Shown here piece after piece: positions 52,012 to 61,059 of a stretch of 64,000 nucleotides of DNA. The position numbers and the translations under genes are program-made. The notes under the pieces are model-generated. The model was not told the DNA's origin. It made no database searches and worked only from the letters and a program-made list of their open reading frames with translations. Position 1 is the first letter of the stretch. Each line of letters opens with the position of its first letter. This DNA is from Neobacillus dielmonensis (GTDB taxonomy: Bacteria; Bacillota; Bacilli; Bacillales; Cytobacillaceae). Where the stretch lies: NCBI RefSeq assembly GCF_000612665.1, contig NZ_HG942041.1:1-64000 (forward strand), given 5' to 3'.

Positions 52012-52236
52012 AATTGGTTCACTCCTCTTGTCGATTAAAAGATACTTCTCTTATGTATTAATGAAACCCATACACCATTATGACCTAGCAAGGTCTTCCT
52101 TTGCAACCAATTTTATGCACCATTTGTTCTCATCAATTAGACTAGGAAAATAGTCCGATTCCTATGTTCCTAACGATAAAGAAATTTGGTATGATTACTC
52201 TGAAGTGTAATTTTATACCAGTTAGGGGATGAGGCC

Positions 52237-52743
52237 ATGAAAAAGAAATGGGAGAAAGTGTTGGATCCAAACAATAAGTATGGCGGCGCATTTATTTTAG
52301 GGGAAAAGGACATTGAAATACCGCCAGATGCGGTGATTTCAGTGACCAGAGGGGAGCAATTTAACATTCCCCGGCTAGTTATCAATGGCTTTTTAAATCA
52401 GATGATTATGAAGGCAATGAGCAAAAATGAAAATCTGCTATATGCTGAATTGAAGGGACAGTTGGAGGGCGGCATTGGCCAGACGATGACAGTGTGGAGA
52501 ACAGGGAAGGAAATGAATTCATTCCGAACTAGCGGGTCCCACAATATGGCCAGGAAGTTTTTTAGCTGGGTATTTTACAGTGGCAAAGTACAATCCTACT
52601 TTTTAACATGGAAAGCAAATGGACACATCCCGACCTATGAAGAGGCCTCAGAAATCGTCACCACATATGGTAGACATTTTGATGGGGGGAAATTGGTTAG
52701 AAAAGCTTCCCAACCAGCTAATATTGATAAAAGGCCAAGCTAA
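52237..52743 (+). CDS. Hypothetical protein
   Basis: A 168-residue soluble protein that I do not recognise. It includes GGAFILGEKDIEIPPDAVISVTRG, LYAELKGQLEGGIGQTMTVW and FFSWVFYSGKVQSYFLTWKA, a pattern of alternating beta strands and helices that might be a dimeric alpha/beta-barrel fold (DUF3291 or monooxygenase-like). This is only an impression. TTAGGGGATGAGGCC precedes the ATG. It stands alone. Confidence 0.7.
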   Translation: MKKKWEKVLDPNNKYGGAFILGEKDIEIPPDAVISVTRGEQFNIPRLVINGFLNQMIMKAMSKNENLLYAELKGQLEGGIGQTMTVWRTGKEMNSFRTSGSHNMARKFFSWVFYSGKVQSYFLTWKANGHIPTYEEASEIVTTYGRHFDGGKLVRKASQPANIDKRPS

Positions 52744-52838
52744 TTCAATTTAACAAAAAAGGCGGCATTTGAAGTCATTATTTAGAGTTTGAATCGAAAA
52801 AATATCTGTGCGGCAAAAAAAACGGTTAGAAAATAAGA

Positions 52839-52866
52839 AAACCCCGCTCATTAGTAAGCAGGGGGA
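52839..52866 (-). terminator. Terminator of the ABC-F remnant
   Basis: On the minus strand CCCCxGCT and AGCGGGG pair across TACTAATG and are followed by TTTTCTTATTTT. Confidence 0.6.
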
Positions 52867-52870
52867 AATA

Positions 52871-53946
52871 TTATACCGTTAATTGTGACCATTCTTCCAC
52901 ATTCCATACCTTGGTCACCCAATATTCGTAGAAATCAGGTTCATGGCATACAAGCTCAACTGTTCCTTTATAAGCTTTTAAAGCCCTCTTCATTTCAGCC
53001 CTAGCATCAATGTCTAGGTGATTCGTAGGTTCGTCAAATAAAATTCAGTTGCTTTCTGTCATCATCAGTTTACAAAGGTGAACCTTCGCTTGCTCACTAC
53101 CGCTTAATTGGCTCATCCCGGGAGATAAGATCATTTTTCAAACCGCAACGAGCCAAGGCGGCACGTACTTGGTGTTGATCCATATGAGGGAACGCATTCC
53201 AAACATCCTCAATTGGCGTGATGTTCCCAGGTTTGACTTCCTGCTCAAAATAAGAGGGATAAAGGAAATCACCACGTTCTACTTTTCCACCAAGCGGGTC
53301 GATTTTACCAAGCATCGTTTTAAGCAGGGGTGATTTTCCAACCCGTTGCAGACAATGATGGCAACTTTTTCTCCGCGTTCCAGAGTCATATTCATTTTTG
53401 GCAGCAGCGGCTGAGAGTAGCCGATTTCTAAGTCACTAGCTTCAAACACATAGCGACTGCTGCTCCTTGATTCTTTAAATTTAAAGGTCGGTTTCAATGC
53501 TGTTTCAGGACAATCGATCCGCTCCATGCGGTCAAGCTGTTTCTGGCGGCTCTTTGCCCGCCCGGTCGTTGAGTACCGCGCTTTGTTTTTCGCAATAAAC
53601 TCTTCTTGGTTTTTTGATAAATTCCTGCTGTTTTTCGTAAGCATTTATATGTTGATTCTTATTGATTTCTGCCAGTTCCAGGAACTTCTCATAGCTGGCC
53701 GTATAGCGGGTCAGTTTAGAAAACTCTAGTTGAAAAATCACATTTGAGACATGATTCATAAATTCTGTATCATGGGATATTAAGATAAATGCATAGAGAT
53801 AATCCTTTAAATAGGATTGCAGCCACTGGATATGTTCTACGTCCAAGTAGTTTGTCGGCTCATCCAATAGTAATACTTTTGGCTGCTCCAACAGCAATTT
53901 AGCGAGTAAAACCTTGGTGCGCTGTCCGCCGCTTGAGCCGGAAGAG
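52871..53946 (-). pseudogene. ABC-F family ATPase, truncated and frameshifted
   Basis: Pieces of an ABC-F protein can be followed through three frames: [37 protein letters not shown] (first ATPase signature and Walker B), the linker EKQQEFI and [20 protein letters not shown], the second ATPase part (SDLEIGYSQPLLPKMNMTLERGEK), and ILFDEPTNHLDIDARAEMKR at the end. Frameshifts fall near 53610, 53320 and 53090, and a TGA lies at the second Walker B (about 53047). The part before SGGQ, including the first P-loop, is missing. ABC-F proteins protect or regulate ribosomes; this copy is dead. Confidence 0.87.
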
Positions 53947-54101
53947 GCAGGCTTTCAGGACAATGTATAGGCTTGTATCCTTTTTGGGTAAATTAAGGAA
54001 AATGCACTGGTAAATTTGACTGTTGATTTCCGCTCCAATCAACAGAGTTAAAAAAGTCAACATGATCATTAAACAGAGCCAAGGAAAAAAGGGATACAAA
54101 T

Positions 54102-54578
54102 ATGATTGGACTTATTATCGCTATTATAGTATTTAATTATTTTGCTTTTACAGGGAAGAACCGTTTGACGGGGAATCAAATGCTCCACATTTGGACATTT
54201 ACGGTAGCGTTTCAGACTTTATTTGATTTATTTGTTGAATTTAAGTACCAAGCCTATTGGTATTTTAATCAAGATATTAATTGGTCAGGAATTTTGCCCC
54301 ATTTACTTATTGTCCCACAAGCCAATTGGATTTTCCTAAAGTGGTTTCCCTTTCGTGCAGAACGAGTGAAAAAGCTGCTGTTCTTTTTCTCTTTTCTCCT
54401 TTTTATTTTGCTTTATGAGCTTGTGACGCTGCTTCCAGAGCCATGGGGATACTTTCGCTATGGGTGGTGGACGATCTGGCATGCGGTGATTATTGATCCC
54501 ATTCTGTTGATCATCTTATTGGGTTATTATAAATGGGTCTGCAAGCTGGAAAAACGTGTTCATCACCATTATAAATAG
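54102..54578 (+). CDS. CBO0543-family-like membrane protein
   Basis: A 158-residue membrane protein with about five helices and many aromatic residues (HIWTFTVAFQTLFDLFVEFKYQAYWYF, LLIVPQANWIFLKWFPF, GYFRYGWWTIWHAVIIDPILLIILLGYY). It resembles the protein at 27748 and others of this loosely defined family in Bacillus; the function is unknown. AAAAAAGGGATAC precedes the ATG. Confidence 0.75.
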   Translation: MIGLIIAIIVFNYFAFTGKNRLTGNQMLHIWTFTVAFQTLFDLFVEFKYQAYWYFNQDINWSGILPHLLIVPQANWIFLKWFPFRAERVKKLLFFFSFLLFILLYELVTLLPEPWGYFRYGWWTIWHAVIIDPILLIILLGYYKWVCKLEKRVHHHYK

Positions 54579-54655
54579 TGAAACTGTCCCTAATGAAATC
54601 GCATAAGCATCCAGTAAACTTGTACATATAATGAATGTAATGAGGAGGGGATAGT

Positions 54656-54913
54656 TTGGCAGCAAATCTCGATGGGGTTTCAATCGGCACCGTATCTGGA
54701 GGAATTGTGAACTTCGGTGGGGCGGTATATATTTCTCCTATTTCGATTACCAATTCTACAACTGGTTCTGGGTCAGAAAATTCCGGACAAGCTGTTGCAA
54801 CGAATTCAGGGGTAGGTTCTACCGGTTCAGGCATTTCCAGTCAAAGGATAAATCCTGGTCTCCAGCAAGGTGTTGCAAGTTTAATGGATGTAATAAGACG
54901 GAGCTTAGTCTGA
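54656..54913 (+). CDS. Spore germination protein, GerPA/GerPF-like
   Basis: An 85-residue protein of the GerPA/PF family: hydrophobic SIGTVSGGIVNFGGAVYISPISIT, then a Ser/Gly/Asn-rich GSGSENSGQAV stretch. GerP proteins, made in the mother cell, let germinants through the spore coat. Here the gene is single, not in a gerPABCDEF operon. It starts with TTG and a GAGGAGGGG site. The last codons overlap a strong terminator. Confidence 0.83.
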   Translation: MAANLDGVSIGTVSGGIVNFGGAVYISPISITNSTTGSGSENSGQAVATNSGVGSTGSGISSQRINPGLQQGVASLMDVIRRSLV

Positions 54914-54930
54914 CTCCGTCTTATTTTTTT
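54892..54930. terminator. Bidirectional terminator
   Basis: AATAAGACGGAG (54892-54903) pairs with CTCCGTCTTATT (54914-54925), followed by a run of T. It serves the GerP-like gene and the convergent permease remnant. Confidence 0.87.
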
Positions 54931-54934
54931 GTTC

Positions 54935-55408
54935 TTATGAAACTTTTAGCTCTTGACTTGACTGATTTTGTTTCATTGGCTTTTTCGCAACATTAAATAC
55001 AAGATTAAGTATAATGGCCGTTAGGCTTCCAGCAACAATACCGCTGTTGGAGAGAATCTTGATGGTTTCAGGAAGCTTGGCAAACAAGTCTGGAACTGTG
55101 GTAACGCCCAGTCCTACCCCAACGGAGCAGGCAATAATCAATAAATTTTCTTGTGAAGAAAAATCAACCTTGCTCAACATTCTGATTCCAGACGCAATAA
55201 CCATACCAAACATCGCAATCATTGCACCGCCCAAAACTGAGGTAGGGATGACCGTTGTTAAAGCTGCCACTTTTGGAAGAAAACCTAAGAATACGAGTAT
55301 TCCACCGACGGTATAAATGACTCGTTTATCTTTTACACCAGAAAATTGGACAAGCCCGACATTCTGCGAATAAGTTTTGGTGAATTCAATGCCTGAGAAG
55401 CTTATCAA
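54935..55408 (-). pseudogene. C-terminal remnant of a xanthine/urate permease (NCS2 family)
   Basis: 157 codons match the C-terminal third of NCS2 nucleobase permeases (YSQNVGLVQFSGVKDKRVIY, GFLPKVAALTTVIPTSVLGG, AMIAMFGMVIASGIRML). The N-terminal 250 or so residues expected upstream are absent: beyond about 55405 the DNA turns AT-rich and has no permease coding. The first codons present (ISFSGIEFTK) do not fit the family and probably come from the junction sequence. It is a 5'-truncated pseudogene, marking a rearrangement or insertion border. Confidence 0.85.
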
Positions 55409-55714
55409 ATCAAGGTTTTTCTAAAACAAAATATCCAACATTCCATAAAGTATCCTACATTTTCCTAACATATATATTATAACTAACACAGGTAATTATT
55501 TCAAAACAGAAAGGCATTATATCATTAACACAATTTAGATATTCATCAAGGTACTATTATTTATATGAAGTATTATTTTCTAACAAGAGAAGTGCTCGGG
55601 GATGATTTTTGCGAAAAGTATTTTTTTCACATCGTGGATGCTCCTAAAAATTGAAAACTTGAAAAACATTGTATAATATAATAATTAGTACATAAGTAAG
55701 CGGAGGTTTTATAT
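55409..55714. other. AT-rich junction region
   Basis: No gene was recognised. Composition shifts clearly to AT-rich at about 55400. A TATAAT (about 55674) near TTGAAA may be the promoter of the DUF262 gene, though the spacing (about 15) is short. It may contain the left end of an integrated element; no att repeat could be recognised without the right end. Confidence 0.35.
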
Positions 55715-57415
55715 TTGAAATTACTCGAGGCAGATACAAAAAAATTAGAGTACCTGCTAAATTTGTCCTATGGTACTTTATACATACCTTATAGTCAACG
55801 TCCATACGAATGGAAATTCCAACAAGTGCTACGACTATTCAACGATTTCCATTCAATCTACAAAAGTAATGATACAACTAATAGTCATATATTGAATTTT
55901 ATAACGATTCAGATTGATGAAGAAGATGAAAATAAAAAATACATTTATGATGGTCAGCAAAGAACTGTCACTTCACTTCTTATCCTATCAGCCTTAATAG
56001 ATGAACTTAGGGGGATGGATATCAATGCCCTAAATTCTGCAACTCAATTAACTAACTTGTATTTGTTCACTTCTCACTGGAGAGATGCATCTGCAACGAA
56101 TTACAAAGTTATATTTGATAATCCAAGTGCAAACTTTATGCTTCATGAACACATCTTTAAAGGGCAGCCAATACCTACTGGTTATGTGTTTAGCGACTAT
56201 GATAAGGCTCTTTTTGATAATTATAATTATGTTAAAGACCTAGTTCACGATAGGTTTGGAAGTACCCCTACTAAAGAAGAAATCTTTAGATTCATTGATG
56301 TAATTTTGGATAGGATTTTAGTAATTATTATTGAAACATCTTATGAAAATATAGCAGAAGAAATGTTTGAAACCCTAAACAGTACTGGTTTACTGATTGA
56401 GGATTTCTATGTACTTAAAAATGCTCTTATTAGATCATTAGACGAAGAAACAGTTAAACCTATTTGGTCTACAATAGAAATAAATACTGATCGTGTCAAT
56501 AAAAGCAGATTTCTGCATACCTATGTCAATGCAATAAATGGTAAGACTTCCTCAAAGGATTTATATAATAGAATTTCTCTCTTAAGAAACTTAGAAGATC
56601 CTCGGACTGCTAGTGATTTTCTTGATGAACTAAAAGAAACGTCCGACATTTTTATGAAGATAGAGAATCCTTCTCAAAGAATTGATGGTAATCAAGATGA
56701 AAATAATAAATATCAACAGTCAATCAACAATTTATCATTATTAGGTGCTAATCAGTATAAACCCGTTATTTTAGCAATGGGACTTAGAGGCTTTGGTCTT
56801 ACTGATATTAACTCAGTCTTACAAGGAATTATTACTCTCCAGCTCAGAAACATATTTATCGCTGAAATTAAAGCGAATACATTAGAACTGTTCTATCCTA
56901 AATTAGCTAAAGAAATTTATACACGGCAAATTACTGACGTTACACAAATACTAACTGAAATTAGCGATGAAATGATAAATGACACACAACTTTATGAATA
57001 TTTCAATAATAGAATAATCGAATCACGCAAAGATGAAGCAATAATTCGATTTATTTTAAAAGAAATTTATAATAGTGAGTCTAATGAAATTATAATAAAT
57101 GCAAATTCTAGAGATGTTAATTTAGAACATATACTACCTATTACACCAGCGGAAGGTAGTCAGTGGTTGAAGGACTTTCCAGACGAGGAGCAACGAAATA
57201 AATCTGCCCGTAAGATAGGTAACATGACGGTATTGTTAAATAGGTTAAACTCGAGGATAAAGAATAGTGACTTTTCAAATAAGAAATCTGCTTATTTAGA
57301 AAGTGCGATTCCACAAAATAAACTTTTAGGTAATGAAACCGAATGGAAAAAACCAAATATTGATCAGAGGACTATAGATTTATATAATCTCTTCAAAAAA
57401 GTATGGTCAAAATAG
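55715..57415 (+). CDS. DUF262/DUF1524 protein (GmrSD-like restriction-type nuclease)
   Basis: A 566-residue protein. The N-terminal DUF262 domain carries IPYSQRPYEW (24-33) and the nucleotidase-like motif YDGQQRTVTSLL (78-89). The C-terminal DUF1524 part has an HNH-type NLEHILPITP (about 469-478) and RKIGNMTVLLNRLNSRIKNSDF. This fused arrangement is that of GmrSD-like type IV restriction enzymes and related anti-phage nucleases, which cut modified DNA in an NTP-dependent way. Here it is alone, without methylase or Dnd/Ssp genes. TTG start with GGAGG at 8 bases. The function as phage defence is inference from the family. Confidence 0.87.
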   Translation: MKLLEADTKKLEYLLNLSYGTLYIPYSQRPYEWKFQQVLRLFNDFHSIYKSNDTTNSHILNFITIQIDEEDENKKYIYDGQQRTVTSLLILSALIDELRGMDINALNSATQLTNLYLFTSHWRDASATNYKVIFDNPSANFMLHEHIFKGQPIPTGYVFSDYDKALFDNYNYVKDLVHDRFGSTPTKEEIFRFIDVILDRILVIIIETSYENIAEEMFETLNSTGLLIEDFYVLKNALIRSLDEETVKPIWSTIEINTDRVNKSRFLHTYVNAINGKTSSKDLYNRISLLRNLEDPRTASDFLDELKETSDIFMKIENPSQRIDGNQDENNKYQQSINNLSLLGANQYKPVILAMGLRGFGLTDINSVLQGIITLQLRNIFIAEIKANTLELFYPKLAKEIYTRQITDVTQILTEISDEMINDTQLYEYFNNRIIESRKDEAIIRFILKEIYNSESNEIIINANSRDVNLEHILPITPAEGSQWLKDFPDEEQRNKSARKIGNMTVLLNRLNSRIKNSDFSNKKSAYLESAIPQNKLLGNETEWKKPNIDQRTIDLYNLFKKVWSK

Positions 57416-57421
57416 ACGGTT

Positions 57422-57455
57422 AAACTACCATGTTAATTGCATGGTAGTTTTTTAT
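57422..57455 (+). terminator. Terminator of the DUF262 gene
   Basis: AACTACCATG (57423-57432) pairs with CATGGTAGTT (57440-57449), loop TTAATTG, followed by TTTTTA. Confidence 0.85.
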
Positions 57456-58202
57456 TTGAAATTACTTAAGTAGGTGATATCACATAACAGTATTTTTGCT
57501 TATGTCAGATGTGAGGAAAACAGAATTATTGCCTAATGCTTGGGCTTTTTAAGTTCCTCGCAAACAATGAAGTAATTATAAACATTACATTTAGTCTGGA
57601 GTCCATACGGGTTTGAGGAATGGCTTGCAGTAGTAGAAGAAATGGAAAAAAGTATATCTAACTTTCTACTGCTTGAAGATGAAGATGCATCATGGTTGGT
57701 TAGCTGGGCAACGAAAATTAAGGGGAATTGTTGAGGAAAAGAAAAAATGAGCACTTTTATATCAATAGCTTTTAATCTTGCTATAATAAATATATAAAGT
57801 GAAACGAAAATAAGCGTGCCTAATTACTAGGTTCGCTACTTTTGTTACCTTTTTGCTCTTGATAACCAAATACTATTAAACTTTTAATTCATATTATACA
57901 CGACTCTAATTAAAAAGCAATCCAATTTTTCATTTATTAAAAATTGGAATGAAATAAAACTAGATATATTAATAATCATTCAAATGAGGCGACTTATATT
58001 GTATAACTCGTTCGTAGGCAATCATAGTCCACCATAAAGTTGGAGTTTTCGCTTTTTTATAGACTTATAGCAAGGAGTTCTAAAATGCCTTATAACTAAA
58101 ATATTGCTTTCTGGTGAGGTGATAAGAAGGGACTGGAATAAAGGTTATGGAAATCGATTTTAAAAGCTTATATAGGATGTCCTATAAGGAGGTAATTCAA
58201 GA
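57456..58202. other. Mostly gene-free region with a short coding remnant
   Basis: An open stretch 57582-57734 (VWSPYGFEEWLAVVEEME..., ending KIKGNC) reads like the C-terminus of a small acidic protein but has no start codon and stops lie before it, so it is probably a remnant. A hairpin with arms AGCG/CGCT and CCTA/TAGG lies at 57815-57839. The 34-codon frame at 58148 overlaps the next gene and is not supported. Nothing else was recognised. Confidence 0.4.
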
Positions 58203-58379
58203 ATGGAAAAGGATTATGTGGTATATAGTCAGACGATGGCAGGTTTTTTGATGTTAAACGGTTGTAAGTTAAAGAAAATGGCACCATCTAAACAAGATTC
58301 AAGTATGTATGTTTATTTCTTTCCTAATACTGACTATGTTAGTGAATATGCACAAAGATACATAAAAAATAGAAAATAA
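58203..58379 (+). CDS. DUF5659-family small protein
   Basis: A 58-residue protein (MEKDYVVYSQTMAGFLMLNG, then VYFFPNTDYVSEYAQRYIK) that matches the wording of DUF5659, a family found in phages and mobile elements of Firmicutes. The function is unknown. A near-perfect AAGGAGGTAATTC site precedes the ATG. It stands 49 bases upstream of the Rep-like gene and is probably co-transcribed. Confidence 0.75.
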   Translation: MEKDYVVYSQTMAGFLMLNGCKLKKMAPSKQDSSMYVYFFPNTDYVSEYAQRYIKNRK

Positions 58380-58428
58380 TTTACACATATTCAATTAATC
58401 AACTAAACAATTAATCGGAGGTACATTC

Positions 58429-59124
58429 ATGAGTAATGATTTTAAAATTCAAATTCCACAATCTATTGTACGTAGTAATGAAATAACAGAAAAAGAGTTT
58501 GTATTATTAGCGAAGTTTATTCAAATTTATAAATCTCAACCGGGTGATAAAAAAAGTTTAACCTTTACCATTGTTTCTTACAAAAAGCTAATGAATTATA
58601 TCAATATTACAGACCAAAGAACATTTACAGCTTGTTTAAAGGGTTTGGTTAAAAAAAAGTATATTGCTAATGAAATTAAAAGACTATCAAGAAATGGGAA
58701 ATTAACTATCTCGCTTTCACCAAAGGTTATACCAGAATTAACAGATGAGAAGCTGTTTACTCAACTAGAATATTGGGTTATTAACATGTCGGTTATTGAA
58801 AAAGTAGGGCATACGGGGGTAAGAATACTTTACTACCTAATGAGTTGGATTAATTATACTCAAGAAGGAAAAGACCATTGCTATGCTTCTGTTGAGCGTA
58901 TGGCTAAGGATATTGGTGTATCAGAAAAAACATTCATCAAATATATCGGGATTCTTGAAGATCTAAAATTCATTAAAGTAGTCAGACATGAAACAACTAT
59001 AGAATATAAGAATGATAAGTATGGTAATGAGAACTTACTACTTGATCGATGGAATAATCATTATTACATAAAGCTTGAAAACATAAAGAAATTTGTAGAT
59101 AAAAATGTCTCGTTAGTAGGTTAA
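58429..59124 (+). CDS. Winged-helix protein, possible replication initiator
   Basis: A 231-residue protein with two winged-helix-like halves: an N-terminal one (EITEKEFVLLAKFIQIYKSQ, then LMNYINITDQRTFTACLKGL) and a second (CYASVERMAKDIGVSEKTFIKYIGILEDLKFIKVVRH). This tandem arrangement is that of Rep_3/RepA-type plasmid initiators and DnaD-like proteins; no known Rep name is assigned. Three 21-bp direct repeats start 30 bases after its stop and could be its binding sites. TCGGAGGTAC precedes the ATG. Confidence 0.65.
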   Translation: MSNDFKIQIPQSIVRSNEITEKEFVLLAKFIQIYKSQPGDKKSLTFTIVSYKKLMNYINITDQRTFTACLKGLVKKKYIANEIKRLSRNGKLTISLSPKVIPELTDEKLFTQLEYWVINMSVIEKVGHTGVRILYYLMSWINYTQEGKDHCYASVERMAKDIGVSEKTFIKYIGILEDLKFIKVVRHETTIEYKNDKYGNENLLLDRWNNHYYIKLENIKKFVDKNVSLVG

Positions 59125-59153
59125 GACCTTGTAAAACACCCACATGCCAAAAA

Positions 59154-59213
59154 TGCATTTATCGAAGAAAACTTTGTATATAACGAAGAAAAAAATGTAT
59201 TTACTGAAGAAAA
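59154..59213 (+). repeat. Three 21-bp iterons
   Basis: TGCATTTATCGAAGAAAA (59154), TGTATATAACGAAGAAAA (59175) and TGTATTTACTGAAGAAAA (59196) are spaced exactly 21 bases apart, two helical turns, on one face of DNA. They are followed by a very AT-rich stretch (59220-59400). This is the look of an iteron origin next to a Rep gene. Confidence 0.75.
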
Positions 59214-59426
59214 TTTTGCGACATAATTTACATACTAGTAAGATTAAAAAGAATATACAATAACATACAATAAGATAAATATAATATAACAGTATTACAA
59301 TTCGCAAAACGATTTTGCTCATTAGGATAACATTGTTATAAATTGTATTTATAAATATTGCTAACACAACTTTAATAAATTTTGAAATTATATCAAATTG
59401 AATTGTATAGAATGAGAAATTAAAGG

Positions 59427-59451
59427 GATCGGTATTAAGCCGGTCTTTTTT
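59427..59451 (+). terminator. Terminator-like hairpin
   Basis: GATCGG pairs with CCGGTC (one G-T) around TATTAAG, followed by TTTTTT. It may end the Rep-like transcript after the AT-rich region. Confidence 0.6.
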
Positions 59452-59976
59452 ATCCATTGATAGGTACAACGATTTAATGAATTATGTGATGTATCCTAAT
59501 AACATTGTTATATTTTCGATACATTTTTGATGAAATGCCTAGAAACCGCTATATATAGGCATTTTTATCGAGTGTTACCACACAGATGCGACACTTAATA
59601 TTTTGAGCAAAGAACAAATTTATCAAGGGTTTGTTGTGTTTTAAACTGAATGTCGACTCACTTTTCGATTTATAGCTTCTATGAATAAATTTCTCAAACC
59701 ATTATACATCTCCGTAACGTTCCTATTTTATCTACTTTTATTAATAAAATTTAATTATTTAATTAAAAATAAAAATGAGAAAATTCTCTAGCATTTATAT
59801 TTATTATTATGGTACCAATTCTTAAATGCATTACCGATAGGGTACGCCTAAGCGGTAACAGAAAAGGTCTATCCAAAAGGTTGATTTATCAATATCTATC
59901 AATTACCGTTTGACTATTACCGTAATTAATTATAAAATTAAATTAACTATAACGGTAATGAAAGTAGGTAAACGTA
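59452..59976. other. Gene-free region with hairpins and res-like sites
   Basis: No gene. Hairpins TGTATC/GATACA (59491-59526) and AATGCCTA/TAGGCATT (59535-59562) are present. From 59828 to 59963 lie several TTACCG/CGGTAA elements in both orientations (about 59830, 59853, 59904, 59918, 59956), arranged as paired half-sites. They stop just before the serine recombinase gene and have the form of a resolvase res site that would also autoregulate the gene. Confidence 0.5.
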
Positions 59977-60594
59977 ATGACTAAAAAATACTCCTATATT
60001 CGTGTAAGTAGCATTGACCAAAATGAGAACAGACAAATTGAAAGCATGAAATCAATAGGGATTTCAAAGAAGGATATGTTTATTGATAAGTTGAGTGGTA
60101 AGAATACTGATCGCCCAAAGTATCAAGAACTAAAAGAAATAGTCCAAAAAGGAGATATAATTGTATTTGATAGCATTACACGCCTTTCCAGGAATTATGA
60201 GGATATAAAAGATGAATATCAATATTATTTAAAAAAAGGAGTATTTCTTGAGTTTATCAAAGAGCCAATTTTAAACACTCCAAAGGAAAGAGTTGATGAT
60301 ATTGTACAGATAGCCTTAGCAGATGTAATACTTTCATTGCTTGCAGCATTTGCTCAAAAAGAGCGTGAGGATATTAGGTTAAGACAAGCGGAAGGAATAG
60401 CATTAGCCAAAGCAAAAGGGAAATTCAAAGGTCGAAAAACCAAACTTATTGAAGGTGGGGAGGAAGAAGTAAGACGGAACGCAATTATTAAAGCATACAA
60501 TGAAGGAACTAGTATAGCTGATATAAGGAAAACTTACAAAGTAGGTACAGGAACAATATATCGATTACTCAATCGTGAAGGAATTAAACGATAA
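59977..60594 (+). CDS. Serine recombinase (resolvase/invertase family)
   Basis: A 205-residue small serine recombinase. The catalytic Ser is in YIRVSSIDQNENRQ (about residue 11); conserved arginines lie in FDSITRLSRNYED and ...REDIRLRQAEGIALAKAKG; a C-terminal helix-turn-helix is present (NEGTSIADIRKTYKVGTGTIYRLL). It should resolve cointegrates or invert DNA at res-type sites, which appear to lie just upstream. GTAGG stands before the ATG. It fits a plasmid- or transposon-derived element. Confidence 0.92.
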   Translation: MTKKYSYIRVSSIDQNENRQIESMKSIGISKKDMFIDKLSGKNTDRPKYQELKEIVQKGDIIVFDSITRLSRNYEDIKDEYQYYLKKGVFLEFIKEPILNTPKERVDDIVQIALADVILSLLAAFAQKEREDIRLRQAEGIALAKAKGKFKGRKTKLIEGGEEEVRRNAIIKAYNEGTSIADIRKTYKVGTGTIYRLLNREGIKR

Positions 60595-60621
60595 AGGATA
60601 GTTGCTATACTATCCTTTTTA
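60593..60621 (+). terminator. Terminator of the recombinase gene
   Basis: AAAGGATAG and CTATCCTTT form a stem across the stop codon region, followed by TTAG. Confidence 0.75.
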
Positions 60622-61059
60622 GTTTGCTCTTTAATCGGTTTTAATACTAATACATTTACAAATAATAATACCCTCTCTATGAACTAATGTTCGGGTTGTC
60701 AGAATAAAGTGTTAAACAAATAGACTTTTTAATGGGTAATATACTATTTTTATTAATCTTAGAAGAAGCTGGGGGGATATTTACATCCAAAAGGACTTAT
60801 TGGTGTTAATTACTAGTTATAACACATTTAGTTACGGCATATTCTGTTTATTTTCAAGGTATACTTTTCAATTCAAGATTCATTAGGCAGAAATTAGTGG
60901 TTCTTACTTTTTGTTTCTAGTCCTATAAGGAGTTACATTTATATTCATTATATATCTGAGAAAATGTTATTAATTAAAATATTTTGGAAAAATTAGTCGA
61001 AATGTACCAATAGTGTAGTAAAATTTAACTATTGATATATAACTTAAGGGGGAGTATAA
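60622..61059. other. Gene-free AT-rich region
   Basis: About 440 bases without a coding frame of credible length. No known RNA, repeat or operator was recognised. The promoter of the following membrane protein must lie here, but no clear -35/-10 pair stands out. Confidence 0.35.

Noticed and set aside
58148..58252. A 34-codon frame overlapping the DUF5659 gene
   Set aside because: It overlaps the start of a better-supported gene with a near-perfect ribosome site and ends inside it.
59113..59469. A 118-codon minus-strand frame
   Set aside because: It covers the iterons and AT-rich tract, consists of I/F/Y/K only, and has no ribosome site; a by-product of AT-rich DNA.
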